Below, one piece after another: positions 34,914-44,876 of a DNA stretch of 64,000 nt; position 1 is the stretch's first letter, and every line of letters starts with the position of its first letter. This stretch comes from Deltaproteobacteria bacterium (GTDB taxonomy: Bacteria > Desulfobacterota > Desulfobacteria > Desulfobacterales > UBA2156). The DNA is taken from contig JAFDGC010000010.1 in NCBI GenBank assembly GCA_019309485.1, positions 1 through 64,000 on the forward strand. Direction: 5' to 3'. The translations under genes were made by a program, and so were the position numbers. The notes under the pieces are model-generated. The model was not told the origin of the DNA and did no database searches. It was given only the letters and a program-made list of their open reading frames with translations.

Positions 34914-37337
34914 ATGAAAGATCGGGCACAAGTGGTCATTATCGGTGGAGGAATCGTGGGATGCAGCACGGCCTACCATTTGACGAAAATGGGGCTGACC
35001 GATGTGGTCATGGTGGAAAAGGGGGAACTGACCTCCGGTTCCACATGGCATGCCGCGGGCCTTGTGGGCCAACTCCGCTCGGAGCGCAATATCACCCGCA
35101 TGCTGCAGTACAGCGTAAGCCTCTACGAAAACCTTGAAAAAGAAACCGGCCAGGCCACAGGATGGAAAAAAACGGGCTGCCTGCATCTGGCAAGCACCAA
35201 AGCACGCCTGTATGAGTTGAAAAAAGGCGCCACCACGGCCAAAAGCTTTGGTCTGGATATGCACATGATCACGCCGAAGGAAGCATACGACCTTTGCCCG
35301 ATCCTTTCCCTGGACGGAATCATCGGGGCCGCCTTCATGCCCACCGACGGACAGGCCGATCCCTCCGGGATCACCTATGCCCTGGCAACCGGAGCGCGTA
35401 ACCGGGGAGCCGTGATTTACCGAAATACGCTGGTGATCGGATTTGAATCTAAAAAAAACCGGGTGACGGCGGTGAAAACCGATAAAGGCGACATTGCCTG
35501 CGAGATCGTGGTCAACTGCACCGGCATGTGGGGATACCAGGTGGGGAAGCTTTTGGGGGTCAACACGCCGGTGGTCCCTTTTCAGCATCAGTTCGCCGTC
35601 ACCAACCCCATCGACGGCCTGCCCCCGAATCTGCCCACCATCCGGGACAAGGACAACCTGATCTACTACAAGGAAGAGGTGGGCGGACTCGTCATGGGAG
35701 GATATGAACGCAACGGCATCCCCTGGGCGGTGGACGGGGTTCCCAACGATTTTAGCGCCAATCTCCTCAACTCCGATTTCGACCATTTTCTGCAACTGGC
35801 CGAACCGGCCACCAAGCGGACGCCGTGCCTTGAAACCGCCGGGATTCGAAAACTAGTCAACGGTCCCGAAGCATTTACCCCGGACGGGGACGCCATCATG
35901 GGGCCCGCGCCGGAATTGGAAAACGTCTTCGTGGCCGTGGGATTCAACGCCTTCGGCATCGCCGCCGGCGGGGGCGCCGGCCGCATGATGGCGGAATGGA
36001 TCGTGGAAGGCGAACCCAGCCTCGATATCTGGCCCCTGGATATCCGGCGCTTCGGCCCCCATCACCACAGCCGCGCCTACAATGTGACGCGCACGAAGGA
36101 ACTTTACGGCAAGCACTACACCGTCCACTGGCCCCATGAAGAGCACACCTCGGCCCGGGGCGTCCGGCGGAGTCCGCTCTACTTTTTGCTCAAGGAACAG
36201 GGCGCCGTGTACGGCGCCAAATACGGATGGGAACGGCCCAACTGGTTCGCCCCGGAAGGCGTTGCACCCGAAGATGTGCACACCTTCGAAACACCCAACT
36301 GGTTTACCCACGTGGGGGCCGAGCATCGAAACGCCCGGGAAAACGTCGTCCTCATCGATCAGTCTTCCTTTTGCAAATTCGAAATCGCCGGCCCCGGCGC
36401 CCTTCCCTTTTTAAACCGGCTGTGCACCAACCAGATCGATCAACCCGTCGGGAAAGTCATTTATACCCAGATGTGCAACGAGCGGGGGACCATCGAATGC
36501 GACCTGACCGTGGGCCGGGTGGCCCGGGACACGTTTTATCTGGTGGTGGGAACCGCGTTCGGACGTCGGGCCGCCTGGTGGATTCATCACCATATGCCCA
36601 AAGACGGATCGGTGAGCTTTCGGGACGTCACCTCCTGCTATTCGGTCCTCAACGTCATCGGCCCCAAGTCCCGGGCGCTTCTGCAGCGTTTGGTTTCGGA
36701 AGATATCTGCAATGCCGCATTCCCTTTCGGCACCCTCAAACCGATCACGGTTGGATTTGCACCGGCCATGGCCTTTCGGGTGACCTATGTGGGGGAATTG
36801 GGCTATGAGTTGTACATTCCCGTGGAGTTCGCCTGCCATGTGTATGAAACCATTTGGGAGAACGGCCGGGACTTCGGCATCGCCAACGCCGGTTATCGCG
36901 CCATCGCCTCTTTGCACCTGGAAAAAGGGTATGCCGACTGGGGTTCGGAACTCACCCCGGAATACACCCCCTACGACGCCGGTTTGGGCTTTTGTGTGGC
37001 CCTGGAAAAAGACGACTTCATCGGCAAGGCGGCGCTGGCCCGAATCAAGGCACAAGGCCCCCGATGGACACTGTGCACCTTCACCATCGACGCCGGAACG
37101 CCGCTCATGCTCCAGGGGAGTGCGCCCATCCTTCATGACGGCCACGTGGTGAGTGTGACCACCAGCACGGGATACGGGCACACTATCGGAAAAAACATCT
37201 GCTACGGATACCTTCCGGCCAAGATGGCCGATGTCCTTGAAGGGTATGAAATCGAATCTTATAAAGAACGCTATCCGGCCAAGCGGGAACCCCGCCGTGC
37301 CCTCTATGATCCCCAGCGGAAAAAAATTTTGATCTAG
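34914..37337 (+). CDS. Dimethylglycine/sarcosine dehydrogenase-like FAD enzyme with GcvT domain
   Basis: 807 residues. Residues 1-375 form a DAO-type FAD domain: VVIIGGGIVGCSTAYHL, VMVEKGELTSGSTWHAAGL where the histidine of WHAAG is the covalent FAD site in dimethylglycine and sarcosine dehydrogenases. Residues about 430-800 form a GcvT/YgfZ-type aminomethyltransferase domain that binds tetrahydrofolate (VTYVGELGYELYIP). Known members oxidatively demethylate N-methylglycines, passing formaldehyde to folate. The upstream transporter, kinase and DeoR gene fit a catabolic unit. A close relative with other N-methyl substrate cannot be excluded. Confidence 0.88.
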   Translation: MKDRAQVVIIGGGIVGCSTAYHLTKMGLTDVVMVEKGELTSGSTWHAAGLVGQLRSERNITRMLQYSVSLYENLEKETGQATGWKKTGCLHLASTKARLYELKKGATTAKSFGLDMHMITPKEAYDLCPILSLDGIIGAAFMPTDGQADPSGITYALATGARNRGAVIYRNTLVIGFESKKNRVTAVKTDKGDIACEIVVNCTGMWGYQVGKLLGVNTPVVPFQHQFAVTNPIDGLPPNLPTIRDKDNLIYYKEEVGGLVMGGYERNGIPWAVDGVPNDFSANLLNSDFDHFLQLAEPATKRTPCLETAGIRKLVNGPEAFTPDGDAIMGPAPELENVFVAVGFNAFGIAAGGGAGRMMAEWIVEGEPSLDIWPLDIRRFGPHHHSRAYNVTRTKELYGKHYTVHWPHEEHTSARGVRRSPLYFLLKEQGAVYGAKYGWERPNWFAPEGVAPEDVHTFETPNWFTHVGAEHRNARENVVLIDQSSFCKFEIAGPGALPFLNRLCTNQIDQPVGKVIYTQMCNERGTIECDLTVGRVARDTFYLVVGTAFGRRAAWWIHHHMPKDGSVSFRDVTSCYSVLNVIGPKSRALLQRLVSEDICNAAFPFGTLKPITVGFAPAMAFRVTYVGELGYELYIPVEFACHVYETIWENGRDFGIANAGYRAIASLHLEKGYADWGSELTPEYTPYDAGLGFCVALEKDDFIGKAALARIKAQGPRWTLCTFTIDAGTPLMLQGSAPILHDGHVVSVTTSTGYGHTIGKNICYGYLPAKMADVLEGYEIESYKERYPAKREPRRALYDPQRKKILI

Positions 37338-37382
37338 TGCCGGCGGGTTTCAAGGATACAAGGGGGAAGACGAACAGCGTGT

Positions 37383-38396
37383 TCACCAGCGGATAATGGC
37401 GGATCCCCACGTCAACCCGCCCCCGAAAACCGGGAGACACACCCAATCCCCCGAGCGGATGCTGCCGTCACGCACCGCCTCGTCCAGGGCGATGGCACAC
37501 GACGCCGAGGAAATGTTTTAGAAGCGCTCCATGGGGATGTTCAGGCTCTTGGCCACGGCTTGAAACATGCGGAGGTTCGCCTGGTGGGGAATGAACCAGT
37601 CGATGACGGAGACCGGGATTCTGTTATGCGCGGCCGCCTCCTTAATGGCGCCGATGAAATGCCGTACCGCCACCGCGGCCGCCTCCTTAATGGCGCCGAT
37701 GAAATGCCGTACCGCCACCCGGAAACTCAAGTTGGCCTCGATCATGGTCAGGTAATGCAGGCCCTTATCCACGCTCTCGTGGGAAATGGGGGTGGTCCGG
37801 GAACCGCCTCCGGGAAGCAGCAGGTCTTGTCCATTGGCGCCGTCCGTGTGGATGTGCGTGGAATACAAGCGATGCCCCTCTTCGCGGAGGGTGAGTACTG
37901 AGGCACCGGCGCCGTCCCCCCACAGGATGCAGGAAGAACGATCCTTCCAGTTCACAGTGCGGCTCATCACTTCGGAGGCCGCCACGAGAACGGTGCGGCT
38001 GGCGCCGGTCTTCAGATACTGTTCGGCGGCGTTCAGGCCGAAGATGAATCCCGAGCAGGCCGCCGTGATATCGAAGGTGACGGCCTGGGGCGCGTCGAGC
38101 TTTGCCTGAAGCCAGTTGGCAGCGGCCGGGCAACAGGTGTCCGGGGTGATGGTGGCCACAATGATGAGGTCCACGTCCTTGGCGGTGATCCCCGCCATCT
38201 CCAACGCCTTCCTGGAGGCCTCCAGCGCCAAATCGGAGGTGCACACATCCGGGGCGGCGACGCGTCTCTCCCGGATGCCGGTGCGCTGCACGATCCATTC
38301 ATCGTCCGTATCCAGGCCCATTTGTTCCAAGTCCTTGTTGCTCAATGCATTCGGGGGGAGATGGGACCCTGTTCCCACAATACAGACCGATTTCAT
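37383..38396 (-). pseudogene. fabH: 3-oxoacyl-ACP synthase III with internal duplication and premature stop
   Basis: The N-terminal 250 residues are good KAS III, with active cysteine in FDITAACSGFIFGLNAA and histidine in WFIPHQANLRMF. Two lesions: a 45-bp tandem duplication doubles VAVRHFIGAIKEAAA, and after IPMERF a TAA stop (37518-37520) is followed in the same frame by [20 protein letters not shown] and [14 protein letters not shown], the normal C-terminus. About seven residues are also missing at the stop junction. The third catalytic residue (the asparagine of NISSAS) is therefore lost from the product. Starts 4 bases after the M16C protease gene. Confidence 0.82.
37630..37719. repeat. 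45-bp perfect tandem duplication inside fabH
   Basis: Two adjacent identical 45-base units (37630-37674 and 37675-37719), each beginning GCGGCCGCCTCCTTAATGGC. In frame, adding 15 residues. Perfect identity indicates a recent event or an assembly artefact. Confidence 0.9.
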
Positions 38397-38399
38397 GGA

Positions 38400-41387
38400 T
38401 TAAATCCTTTTCAGCGTCAGTGGTGGATCCAGCCGTGCATTGGCCGCACTGAGGAGCGGATCCCCCGATATGACCGCCACGGCACAGTCTGTGCTTTCAA
38501 GGGCGAAGTACTTTCGGGCCGTATCCACCACCCGGTCCCGGGTGATGGACAAGAGGGTCTCTTTGAAGCGTTGCCGGTCATCATCGGAAAGGCGGATCAG
38601 ACTCCGGACAAAGGCCTTCTTGGCGGCTGGTCCGGGGGGATCCGGCCGATCGATCTCGGAACAAACCTGTAAGACGGCTTCCTCCACGTCCGTTTCCGTG
38701 TAATCGCCGGAGCGGATGAACGCCGCGGCCTTGTCATACACGTTCAGTGTCTCCACGATATGGGGGTCCCGGTAGGAGCACAGGTTGAAGATACCCGCTT
38801 CCGGATTGTAGACGGCGAATGCGCCGTAGGCCCCGCCCTTTTCCCGGATCTCCCGGTGCAAAATCAATGACCGCAACAGCTTGGCGATGACGGACAGGGC
38901 CGGCGCATCCTCGTGAACCATCCGCACCACTCTAAACGCTTTGGCCACGAAAGAGACCGCCGAAGCCGTGCTCCATCCCTCCCGGACGTTCTCCGCTCCG
39001 ATCTCCACAGGGGGAGAGTCAAAGGGAACCGCCGAAACCGCGGGTTCGGGAACGCGCGATAAAAATGCGCTGCCGCGAACGTCCCGGGCCGCCTGTTTCA
39101 GGGTTTTTGCATCCCCGATGAAGGCCATCTGCACATTTTCAGGCCGAAACACGGTCTTTCCGATGGTCTCCAACCGTTTTGCGAAGTCCGCCGGAAAATC
39201 CTCTTTCCGGTTTGCCGTTATCGCTTTTACGGCCTTGATGTGGGTCACGCCGTGCCAGACCTCGTCCAAGGCGGCGGCGGGGAGGAAATTCCGGGAGGCC
39301 AGGGACATGGCGAGTCGATGCCCGTTATGAACCACGCCGGCTTCCAGGCCCGCCCGATACTCATCGAGAAGCGCGGCAATGCGGGATAGATCCGTGACGT
39401 CGAAGGCCGTCAGGATCTCGTCGAGGATGTCAAAGACATGCGCCCGATTCCGATTAAGGCATTTGGCGGCCAGTACCAGAAACGGCGCGCTTTCACCGGC
39501 GGTGTCGCAGCGGGTCCGGGCGTTGGCGGCAGAACCGATGCCTCCGGCGAACCGGCTGATCTTTTTTGCCATCTCGACATAATCCTTCGTTTTCGTGCCG
39601 ATTCTCGACAAGGCATAACAGAAAAAGGGCACCAGGGGCAAAGCGGCTTCATCGAGGCCCGCGATCCCCGCCGCTGCCGTAAAGTAAAAGATACCGGCGG
39701 TGGGCTGATCGTAACAAACCGCCGGGGCGTTTTCAAAATCGGAAGGCGCCACCCGAACCACAAGGGGAGGGATGTCCTCGATCTTCAAGGTGGGAAGAAG
39801 ATCCACCGGTTCTTCGGATTCCTGCAGGGCCTGGAGCGCACGGCCGTCGGTACGGATTTTTTCAATGTCTTTGGGGGTCAGTCTTTCTTTGATCACATTC
39901 AGCTTTTTTTGCGTTTGCCGTTCGATCTTTTCTTCCATTTCCGGATCCGGGGAAAGGGTCAACAGGACCCGGTGCGGGTTATCGAGGAAAAATCGCCGGA
40001 TCGCCTCTTCGAAAAAGGGGCCTTGCTTCAGGGCGGCGCGGATTTTTTCCAGGTCGTTTTCGAACATGAGCCGCTCAAATGGATCCCCGCCATGCAACCA
40101 GGGCCCGAAAGAGGCCATGAGCAGCTTGATGCCGTAAGGATAGGGATGATGGGTCACCTCCTTCCGGTGAAATTCCAGTTGGTGGATGGCCGATGCCACC
40201 AGGTCCTTGTCGATCCCTTCATGGGCCAGACGCGCCAGTGTTTCCAAGACAATCCCTTCCACGTCCTGGGCCCGGGCGGCGTCGATATCTTTCAGGCCGC
40301 AGGCGAACAAGGTGTCCCGGTAATCGGGTTCATAGCCGGTGCCGTCGGAAAGGGCGCTTCCCAACCGGGAATCCATGAGGGCCTTTCTCAAGGGCGATGC
40401 AGCGTTCCCCAAAAGGATCTCGGTTAAAAGGGTCAGCGTCAGGACATCGAAGGCGTTTCTTACATCCGCCGTCAACCAGGCCACGCATGCCTGGGATTTC
40501 TTGGCGCCGGCTTCATCCGGTCCCAAAGGGTAGAAATACTGCGCCGTCCTGGGGTGTTCCCAGCGGGGTTGCGGCGAAACATCGGTGGCCGGGTCGATGC
40601 GGCCGAATTGATCCAAGACCTTTTCGGCGATGAAAACCAGATGGTCTTCCAACGGAAGGTTCCCGTACGTATAAAAGTAAGCGTTGCTGGGATGATAATG
40701 GACCTCATGGAACCGCTTCAGTTGGTCATATGTGAGATCTAAAATTTCCAGCGGTTCCCCCCCCGAATTGTGGCGGTAGGTGGTGGAGGGGTAGAGGGCG
40801 TTGAGAATGGAGCGCACCATCACCTGGTCGGGGGAGGACATGGCGCCTTTCATCTCATTATAGACCACTCCTTTAAAGGCCAGGGAAACCGCTTCCGGAT
40901 TTTCCGGATTTTCTTCGGCCTCGAGCCGGTGTCCCTCCTGCTGGAAGCTCAAGGGGTCCAATCTCGGATAAAAGACGGCGTCCAGGTAGACATCCATGAG
41001 GTTGTAGTAATCCTTGCGGTTCTGGGTGGAAAAAGGATAGAGGGTGGCATCCGGTGCCGTAAAGGCGTTCATGAAGGTGCTCAAACTCCTTTTCAGCATG
41101 GAGAAAAAGGGGTCTTTCACCGGAAACCGTTTCGAGCCGCACAAAACCGTGTGCTCCAGGATATGGGCCACGCCGGTGGAATCCCGGGGAACCGTTTTGA
41201 GGGTGACGCCGAAGGTGTTTTCCCTGTCGGCGTTGGCAATATGCAGGTGCCGGGCGCCGGTGGCATCATGCCGCAGTTCCACCACCTGGGCATCGATCCG
41301 TTCCAATGCCGAGCATCGTGTCACCGTGTATCCCGATACGCGCTGTCCTTGTGCAAACATCTCTTCGGACGAAGCCGATTGCGTCAC
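38400..41387 (-). CDS. M16C-family zinc metallopeptidase (presequence protease-like)
   Basis: 995 residues, the size of PreP/falcilysin-type proteases made of four homologous domains in one chain. Inverted zinc motif HILEHTVLCGS (HxxEH) near residue 95, with NAFTAPDATLYPFSTQN substrate-site pattern nearby. These enzymes degrade peptides inside a closed chamber. GTG start preceded by AAGGAG; no signal peptide, so cytoplasmic. Confidence 0.92.
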   Translation of the reverse strand: MTQSASSEEMFAQGQRVSGYTVTRCSALERIDAQVVELRHDATGARHLHIANADRENTFGVTLKTVPRDSTGVAHILEHTVLCGSKRFPVKDPFFSMLKRSLSTFMNAFTAPDATLYPFSTQNRKDYYNLMDVYLDAVFYPRLDPLSFQQEGHRLEAEENPENPEAVSLAFKGVVYNEMKGAMSSPDQVMVRSILNALYPSTTYRHNSGGEPLEILDLTYDQLKRFHEVHYHPSNAYFYTYGNLPLEDHLVFIAEKVLDQFGRIDPATDVSPQPRWEHPRTAQYFYPLGPDEAGAKKSQACVAWLTADVRNAFDVLTLTLLTEILLGNAASPLRKALMDSRLGSALSDGTGYEPDYRDTLFACGLKDIDAARAQDVEGIVLETLARLAHEGIDKDLVASAIHQLEFHRKEVTHHPYPYGIKLLMASFGPWLHGGDPFERLMFENDLEKIRAALKQGPFFEEAIRRFFLDNPHRVLLTLSPDPEMEEKIERQTQKKLNVIKERLTPKDIEKIRTDGRALQALQESEEPVDLLPTLKIEDIPPLVVRVAPSDFENAPAVCYDQPTAGIFYFTAAAGIAGLDEAALPLVPFFCYALSRIGTKTKDYVEMAKKISRFAGGIGSAANARTRCDTAGESAPFLVLAAKCLNRNRAHVFDILDEILTAFDVTDLSRIAALLDEYRAGLEAGVVHNGHRLAMSLASRNFLPAAALDEVWHGVTHIKAVKAITANRKEDFPADFAKRLETIGKTVFRPENVQMAFIGDAKTLKQAARDVRGSAFLSRVPEPAVSAVPFDSPPVEIGAENVREGWSTASAVSFVAKAFRVVRMVHEDAPALSVIAKLLRSLILHREIREKGGAYGAFAVYNPEAGIFNLCSYRDPHIVETLNVYDKAAAFIRSGDYTETDVEEAVLQVCSEIDRPDPPGPAAKKAFVRSLIRLSDDDRQRFKETLLSITRDRVVDTARKYFALESTDCAVAVISGDPLLSAANARLDPPLTLKRI

Positions 41388-41571
41388 ACGCTTCTCCTTT
41401 TAACTTCCGATCCCATTCGACACCCGGGCCCCCGTCGTCCGAGAACTACTGGGCAGGGTGTCAGATCTTTTTCTTTCAGGTCGAACAAAGAAAAAACCTC
41501 CTCCTTATGGCCCTGCCGGAACACACCCGGCATCCAACATCGGCTGAAAATATCGATTATCGGTGGAGTGG

Positions 41572-41609
41572 CGCCCTCCGGCCCTGAAGGGCTGGGTTCC
41601 CCGGTAAGG
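41572..41609. repeat. Palindromic dispersed repeat, copy 2
   Basis: CGCCCTCCGGCCCTGAAGGG then CTGGGTTCCCCGGTAAGG, same layout as the copy at 6774. It is followed by a second small palindrome (GCCTTAAAAGGC) at 41645-41656. The 290-base gap 41388-41678 otherwise shows no gene. Confidence 0.65.
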
Positions 41610-41678
41610 AAAATGCCCATTTTAAGATCGCTTCCCTTAACCCTGCCTTAAAAGGCGGGCGGGCGGGCGGCGTTCCGA

Positions 41679-42053
41679 TCAGGCGCCGACGTAAACGCCC
41701 CGGTCTTTTCGCTTTATTTTTCCGAGCTTGTGTAGCCGGAAGATGATATTGCGCAGTTTTTTGTCTTCAAATCCGGTTTCGGCATGGATACCCGGAACGT
41801 CGATCCCGTCTTTGCGTTTCCGGATGACTTCCAAGACACGGATCGTGGCATTCCCTTCTGATTTCTCTCGAGGGGTTCTCTTTTTCCGGGAAGCAGAAGG
41901 CGTTTGACTCATCAGTGTCCTGAGTTGTCCTTCAATCCGCTCCATGCCTTTCAGGATTTTATCGACATCGCGCTTGGTGGGAATTTGATAGGCCTGCATG
42001 AAGAATTTCACCATGGCGTCGAAACTCACCGGTTTTCCTCTTTTCTTAACCAT
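41679..42053 (-). CDS. Small winged-helix-like DNA-binding protein, function unknown
   Basis: 124 residues, very basic. The N-terminal half (DAMVKFFMQAYQIPTKRDVD onward) predicts helix/coiled coil; a linker SRKKRTPREK follows; the C-terminal 55 residues (ATIRVLEVIRKRKDGIDVPG, then KKLRNIIFRLHKLGKIKR) read like a winged helix. Probably a DNA-binding accessory or regulator. I do not recognise a named family. Monocistronic with repeats at its 3' end. Confidence 0.65.
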   Translation of the reverse strand: MVKKRGKPVSFDAMVKFFMQAYQIPTKRDVDKILKGMERIEGQLRTLMSQTPSASRKKRTPREKSEGNATIRVLEVIRKRKDGIDVPGIHAETGFEDKKLRNIIFRLHKLGKIKRKDRGVYVGA

Positions 42054-42265
42054 GCGTTCCCCCTTTTTCCGCCGGATTTACAGCAATGCATCTTATTTAC
42101 TAAAAATTACTCGTTATTCAAGAAAAAGTCAAGTTCATGGCTTTTTTCTTCCAAAAGAAGGCCTCGAAAAGAATTGAAACCAGAAAATCTTAATGATATC
42201 TCATGGCATCTTCTTGCGATGACCTGCCCCTAAAGGTGCATCCTCCGAAAGAAAAATATCTGTTG

Positions 42266-42742
42266 ATGAATGTATCTCAAAACATCAAAGACCGGCTCAG
42301 GATTTTTTACCAAAAGGTCAAGCGGCTTGAAGGGGACCCCCACTTCATTGCGCTGGGGTTTGCCATCGGTGTTTTTGTCGGAATGACCCCCACCATCCCG
42401 TTTCACACCGTTTTGGCGGTGGTGCTGGCGTTTCTTTTCAAGGGGAGCAAAGCAGCGGCGGCCATCGGTGTCTGGTTCAGTAATCCCGTCACCATTCCCC
42501 TTTTTTATTTTCTAAGTTACCGCGTGGGTACATTTTTTTTCAACCTGACGCCTTTTGATGCGCGCCCGCACACGGTGTTGGAATTGATGAAAATGGGAAC
42601 GGATTTAACGGTTGCCATGGTCTCGGGGGGAATGATTTTGGGAATTCTGCCGGGGGTTGCCGCGTATTGGTTCGCCCGGTGGTTTGTCATCCGCCGGCAT
42701 CGATCGGAAACGACAGGCGCTTCGCCGTCGGATCATGGATAA
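42266..42742 (+). CDS. DUF2062 membrane protein
   Basis: 158 residues with the DUF2062 pattern: ALGFAIGVFVGMTPTIPFHT, then VWFSNPVTIPLFYFLSYRVG, and a third hydrophobic segment (MVSGGMILGILPGVAAYWFA). Inner membrane; the family has no assigned biochemical role. Start 42266 gives the usual N-terminal amphipathic stretch; upstream codons in the frame have no ribosome site. Confidence 0.82.
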   Translation: MNVSQNIKDRLRIFYQKVKRLEGDPHFIALGFAIGVFVGMTPTIPFHTVLAVVLAFLFKGSKAAAAIGVWFSNPVTIPLFYFLSYRVGTFFFNLTPFDARPHTVLELMKMGTDLTVAMVSGGMILGILPGVAAYWFARWFVIRRHRSETTGASPSDHG

Positions 42743-42841
42743 CATGGATGATTCCTTCCCATGATTTCGTTTAAAGGATGCATCTTTCCTCTCAAGTTGC
42801 GCGTCCCCAAGACATATTGGGATATCCGAGCGGCATCCCCG

Positions 42842-43828
42842 TTATAAGGACCCCGGACGAAGGGGTTTTCCCAAGGCCGACGGCGCGGCGCCGGAAAAAA
42901 CCTCCAGGAGCGCCTTGAGCCGGAGACGGTGCCGGTCCTCTCTCGGGATGGTGGTCCGCTGTGCATAGGCGATGATCAAAAGCGTGAATATCATGAGGGG
43001 AAAAGGCGCCACCTGGAAAACCTGAGCCGGAACCGTGGGGATCCATCCTTGAAAATAGATGCCCAGCACCTGTAAAAAGGAAAAGAGATAAGCCCCGGCG
43101 GCGGCGCGCATGGGGTGCCACCCCCCGAAGATGACCAGGGCCAGGGCGATCCATCCGGTCCCTTCCGCACCTTGGGGACGGCCCCATCCCGGCTTGACGA
43201 AAAGGGAAAAGGCCGCACCGGCGGCCCCCACCAGGAAGCCGCCGCACAGGGTGTAGATCCATTGCAGCCGCACCGGGTTTTCGCCCCGGGCAAAGGCGGC
43301 CCGGGGATCCTCCCCCACGGCCCGCAACCGGAGGCCCATGGGGGTCCGATAGATGTACGCCCAACAAAGCACGATCATCCCCAAACCGGCATACACCATC
43401 CAGTTGTGTTGAAACAAGACGGGCCCCAACACCGGGATGTCGGAAAGAATCGGGATCGGAACGGATGAAAACTGGGGGCCGTGGAGCCGGGCGTAGGGGT
43501 TTCCGAGGAAATAGGCCAGATCCCGGGCGGTGAGCGTCAGCACGAACCCCACCGCCACCTGGGATTGCCCCAGCTTCAGGCTGAAAAGGCCCACCGCGGC
43601 AGCCACAAGGGCGCCCACCAGACACGCCGCAATACACCCCAAAAACGCGCTTTGGGTCTCGAAGGCCACGGCGAACGCCACCATGGCGGCCAGGAGGATG
43701 GTGCCGTCCAGGGAAAGATTGATCACCCCCGCCTTTTCCGTGAGCGTCTCCCCGAGGGCGGCCAGGAGAATGGGCGTGGCCCCTGCAACGACGCCGGAAA
43801 ATAAAAGTAGCCACTCGGACCCGCTCAT
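42842..43828 (-). CDS. BMP-type ABC transporter permease 2
   Basis: 328 residues, eight or more membrane helices; LAALGETLTEKAGVINLSLD is the signature of the second permease of nucleoside/simple-sugar importers (NupQ/YufQ type), with RLRAVGEDPRAAFARG as coupling loop. Starts one base after the stop of permease 1. Last gene of the importer operon. Confidence 0.9.
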   Translation of the reverse strand: MSGSEWLLLFSGVVAGATPILLAALGETLTEKAGVINLSLDGTILLAAMVAFAVAFETQSAFLGCIAACLVGALVAAAVGLFSLKLGQSQVAVGFVLTLTARDLAYFLGNPYARLHGPQFSSVPIPILSDIPVLGPVLFQHNWMVYAGLGMIVLCWAYIYRTPMGLRLRAVGEDPRAAFARGENPVRLQWIYTLCGGFLVGAAGAAFSLFVKPGWGRPQGAEGTGWIALALVIFGGWHPMRAAAGAYLFSFLQVLGIYFQGWIPTVPAQVFQVAPFPLMIFTLLIIAYAQRTTIPREDRHRLRLKALLEVFSGAAPSALGKPLRPGSL

Positions 43829-43829
43829 T

Positions 43830-44864
43830 TTACCGTGCTTCTTCCGGACGGCCCTCTTTCCGAAGCCACGCAACGGCCGCCAACGCGGCAAGGACCCATG
43901 CCCCCTGAATCACGCCGGCCAGGGAGGAATCGATTTTCAGCACCATGGGGAGCTGGATCCCCCCCACATTCAAACACGCGAAAAAAAAGGCCACCGCAGG
44001 CACCAGGGCCACCCGGTAATTGGATAGCATGACCACCAGCAAGGCCAGGTAGCCGTAATTGCTGGAAATGGAAGGGATCAGGCGATGATACACTCCGGCC
44101 ACCTGGACGCCTCCGGCAAGCCCGGCAAAGGCCCCTGCCAGTACCATGGCCAAGATCATGTACCGTCCCGGTTTTTCACCGAATAGCATCACCGCCGTTG
44201 GATTGTTTCCGGCGGCTTTGAAAACCAGACCCAGCCGGCTGTAACGAAACATCCAGACGGTGACGGCCAGAGCGGCAGCGGCCAGGAACACTCCTTCCGG
44301 AGAAAGGCGCACCCCGGACACAGAAGAAAGCCAGAGCTCCGGCGGAAAAGGTGCGGTTCCGCTCATGGAGGCCACTCCCGGGCGTTTCCACGGGCCGAAA
44401 ATCAGGTACAACAAAATCCCCTGGGCCACAAAATTGAGACCCAGCCCTGCAAAAATCTCATGGACGCCCCCTTTGGTCTTCAACAATCCCGCCCCCATGG
44501 CCCAAAGACCGCCTCCCAGCGCGGCCGCCGGAAACGCCAGGATCAGATAGAACAAGGGGAGCCGGCTTTCCACGCCCCAGCGGAGGACCGCCGTGGCGAA
44601 TACCGCCCCCATAATCATCTGTCCTTCGACGCCGATATTCCACAGGGCAATGCGGAAGGTATACAGGAGGCCTACGGCGCAAAGGGTCAACGGGACCCAG
44701 GCGGTCAGAACGGCCCCCACCTTTTTCCCGGATCCGAGGGACCCCTTGAGCAGAAGCCCATAGGCCTCCATGGGCGGCGCGCCGGCCAGCATCAATATTC
44801 CCGTGGTGAAGCCGAAGACGGCCATCAGGGAGACTCCGAAAACTTTCCAGTGTCTTTTGGTCAT
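43830..44864 (-). CDS. BMP-type ABC transporter permease 1
   Basis: 344 residues. Signature YTFRIALWNIGVEGQMIMGA and coupling loop LVFKAAGNNPTAVMLFG identify the NupP/YufP-type permease of nucleoside importers. Inner membrane. Sits 12 bases after the ATPase gene. Confidence 0.9.
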   Translation of the reverse strand: MTKRHWKVFGVSLMAVFGFTTGILMLAGAPPMEAYGLLLKGSLGSGKKVGAVLTAWVPLTLCAVGLLYTFRIALWNIGVEGQMIMGAVFATAVLRWGVESRLPLFYLILAFPAAALGGGLWAMGAGLLKTKGGVHEIFAGLGLNFVAQGILLYLIFGPWKRPGVASMSGTAPFPPELWLSSVSGVRLSPEGVFLAAAALAVTVWMFRYSRLGLVFKAAGNNPTAVMLFGEKPGRYMILAMVLAGAFAGLAGGVQVAGVYHRLIPSISSNYGYLALLVVMLSNYRVALVPAVAFFFACLNVGGIQLPMVLKIDSSLAGVIQGAWVLAALAAVAWLRKEGRPEEAR

Positions 44865-44876
44865 GCTTCGATCTTT

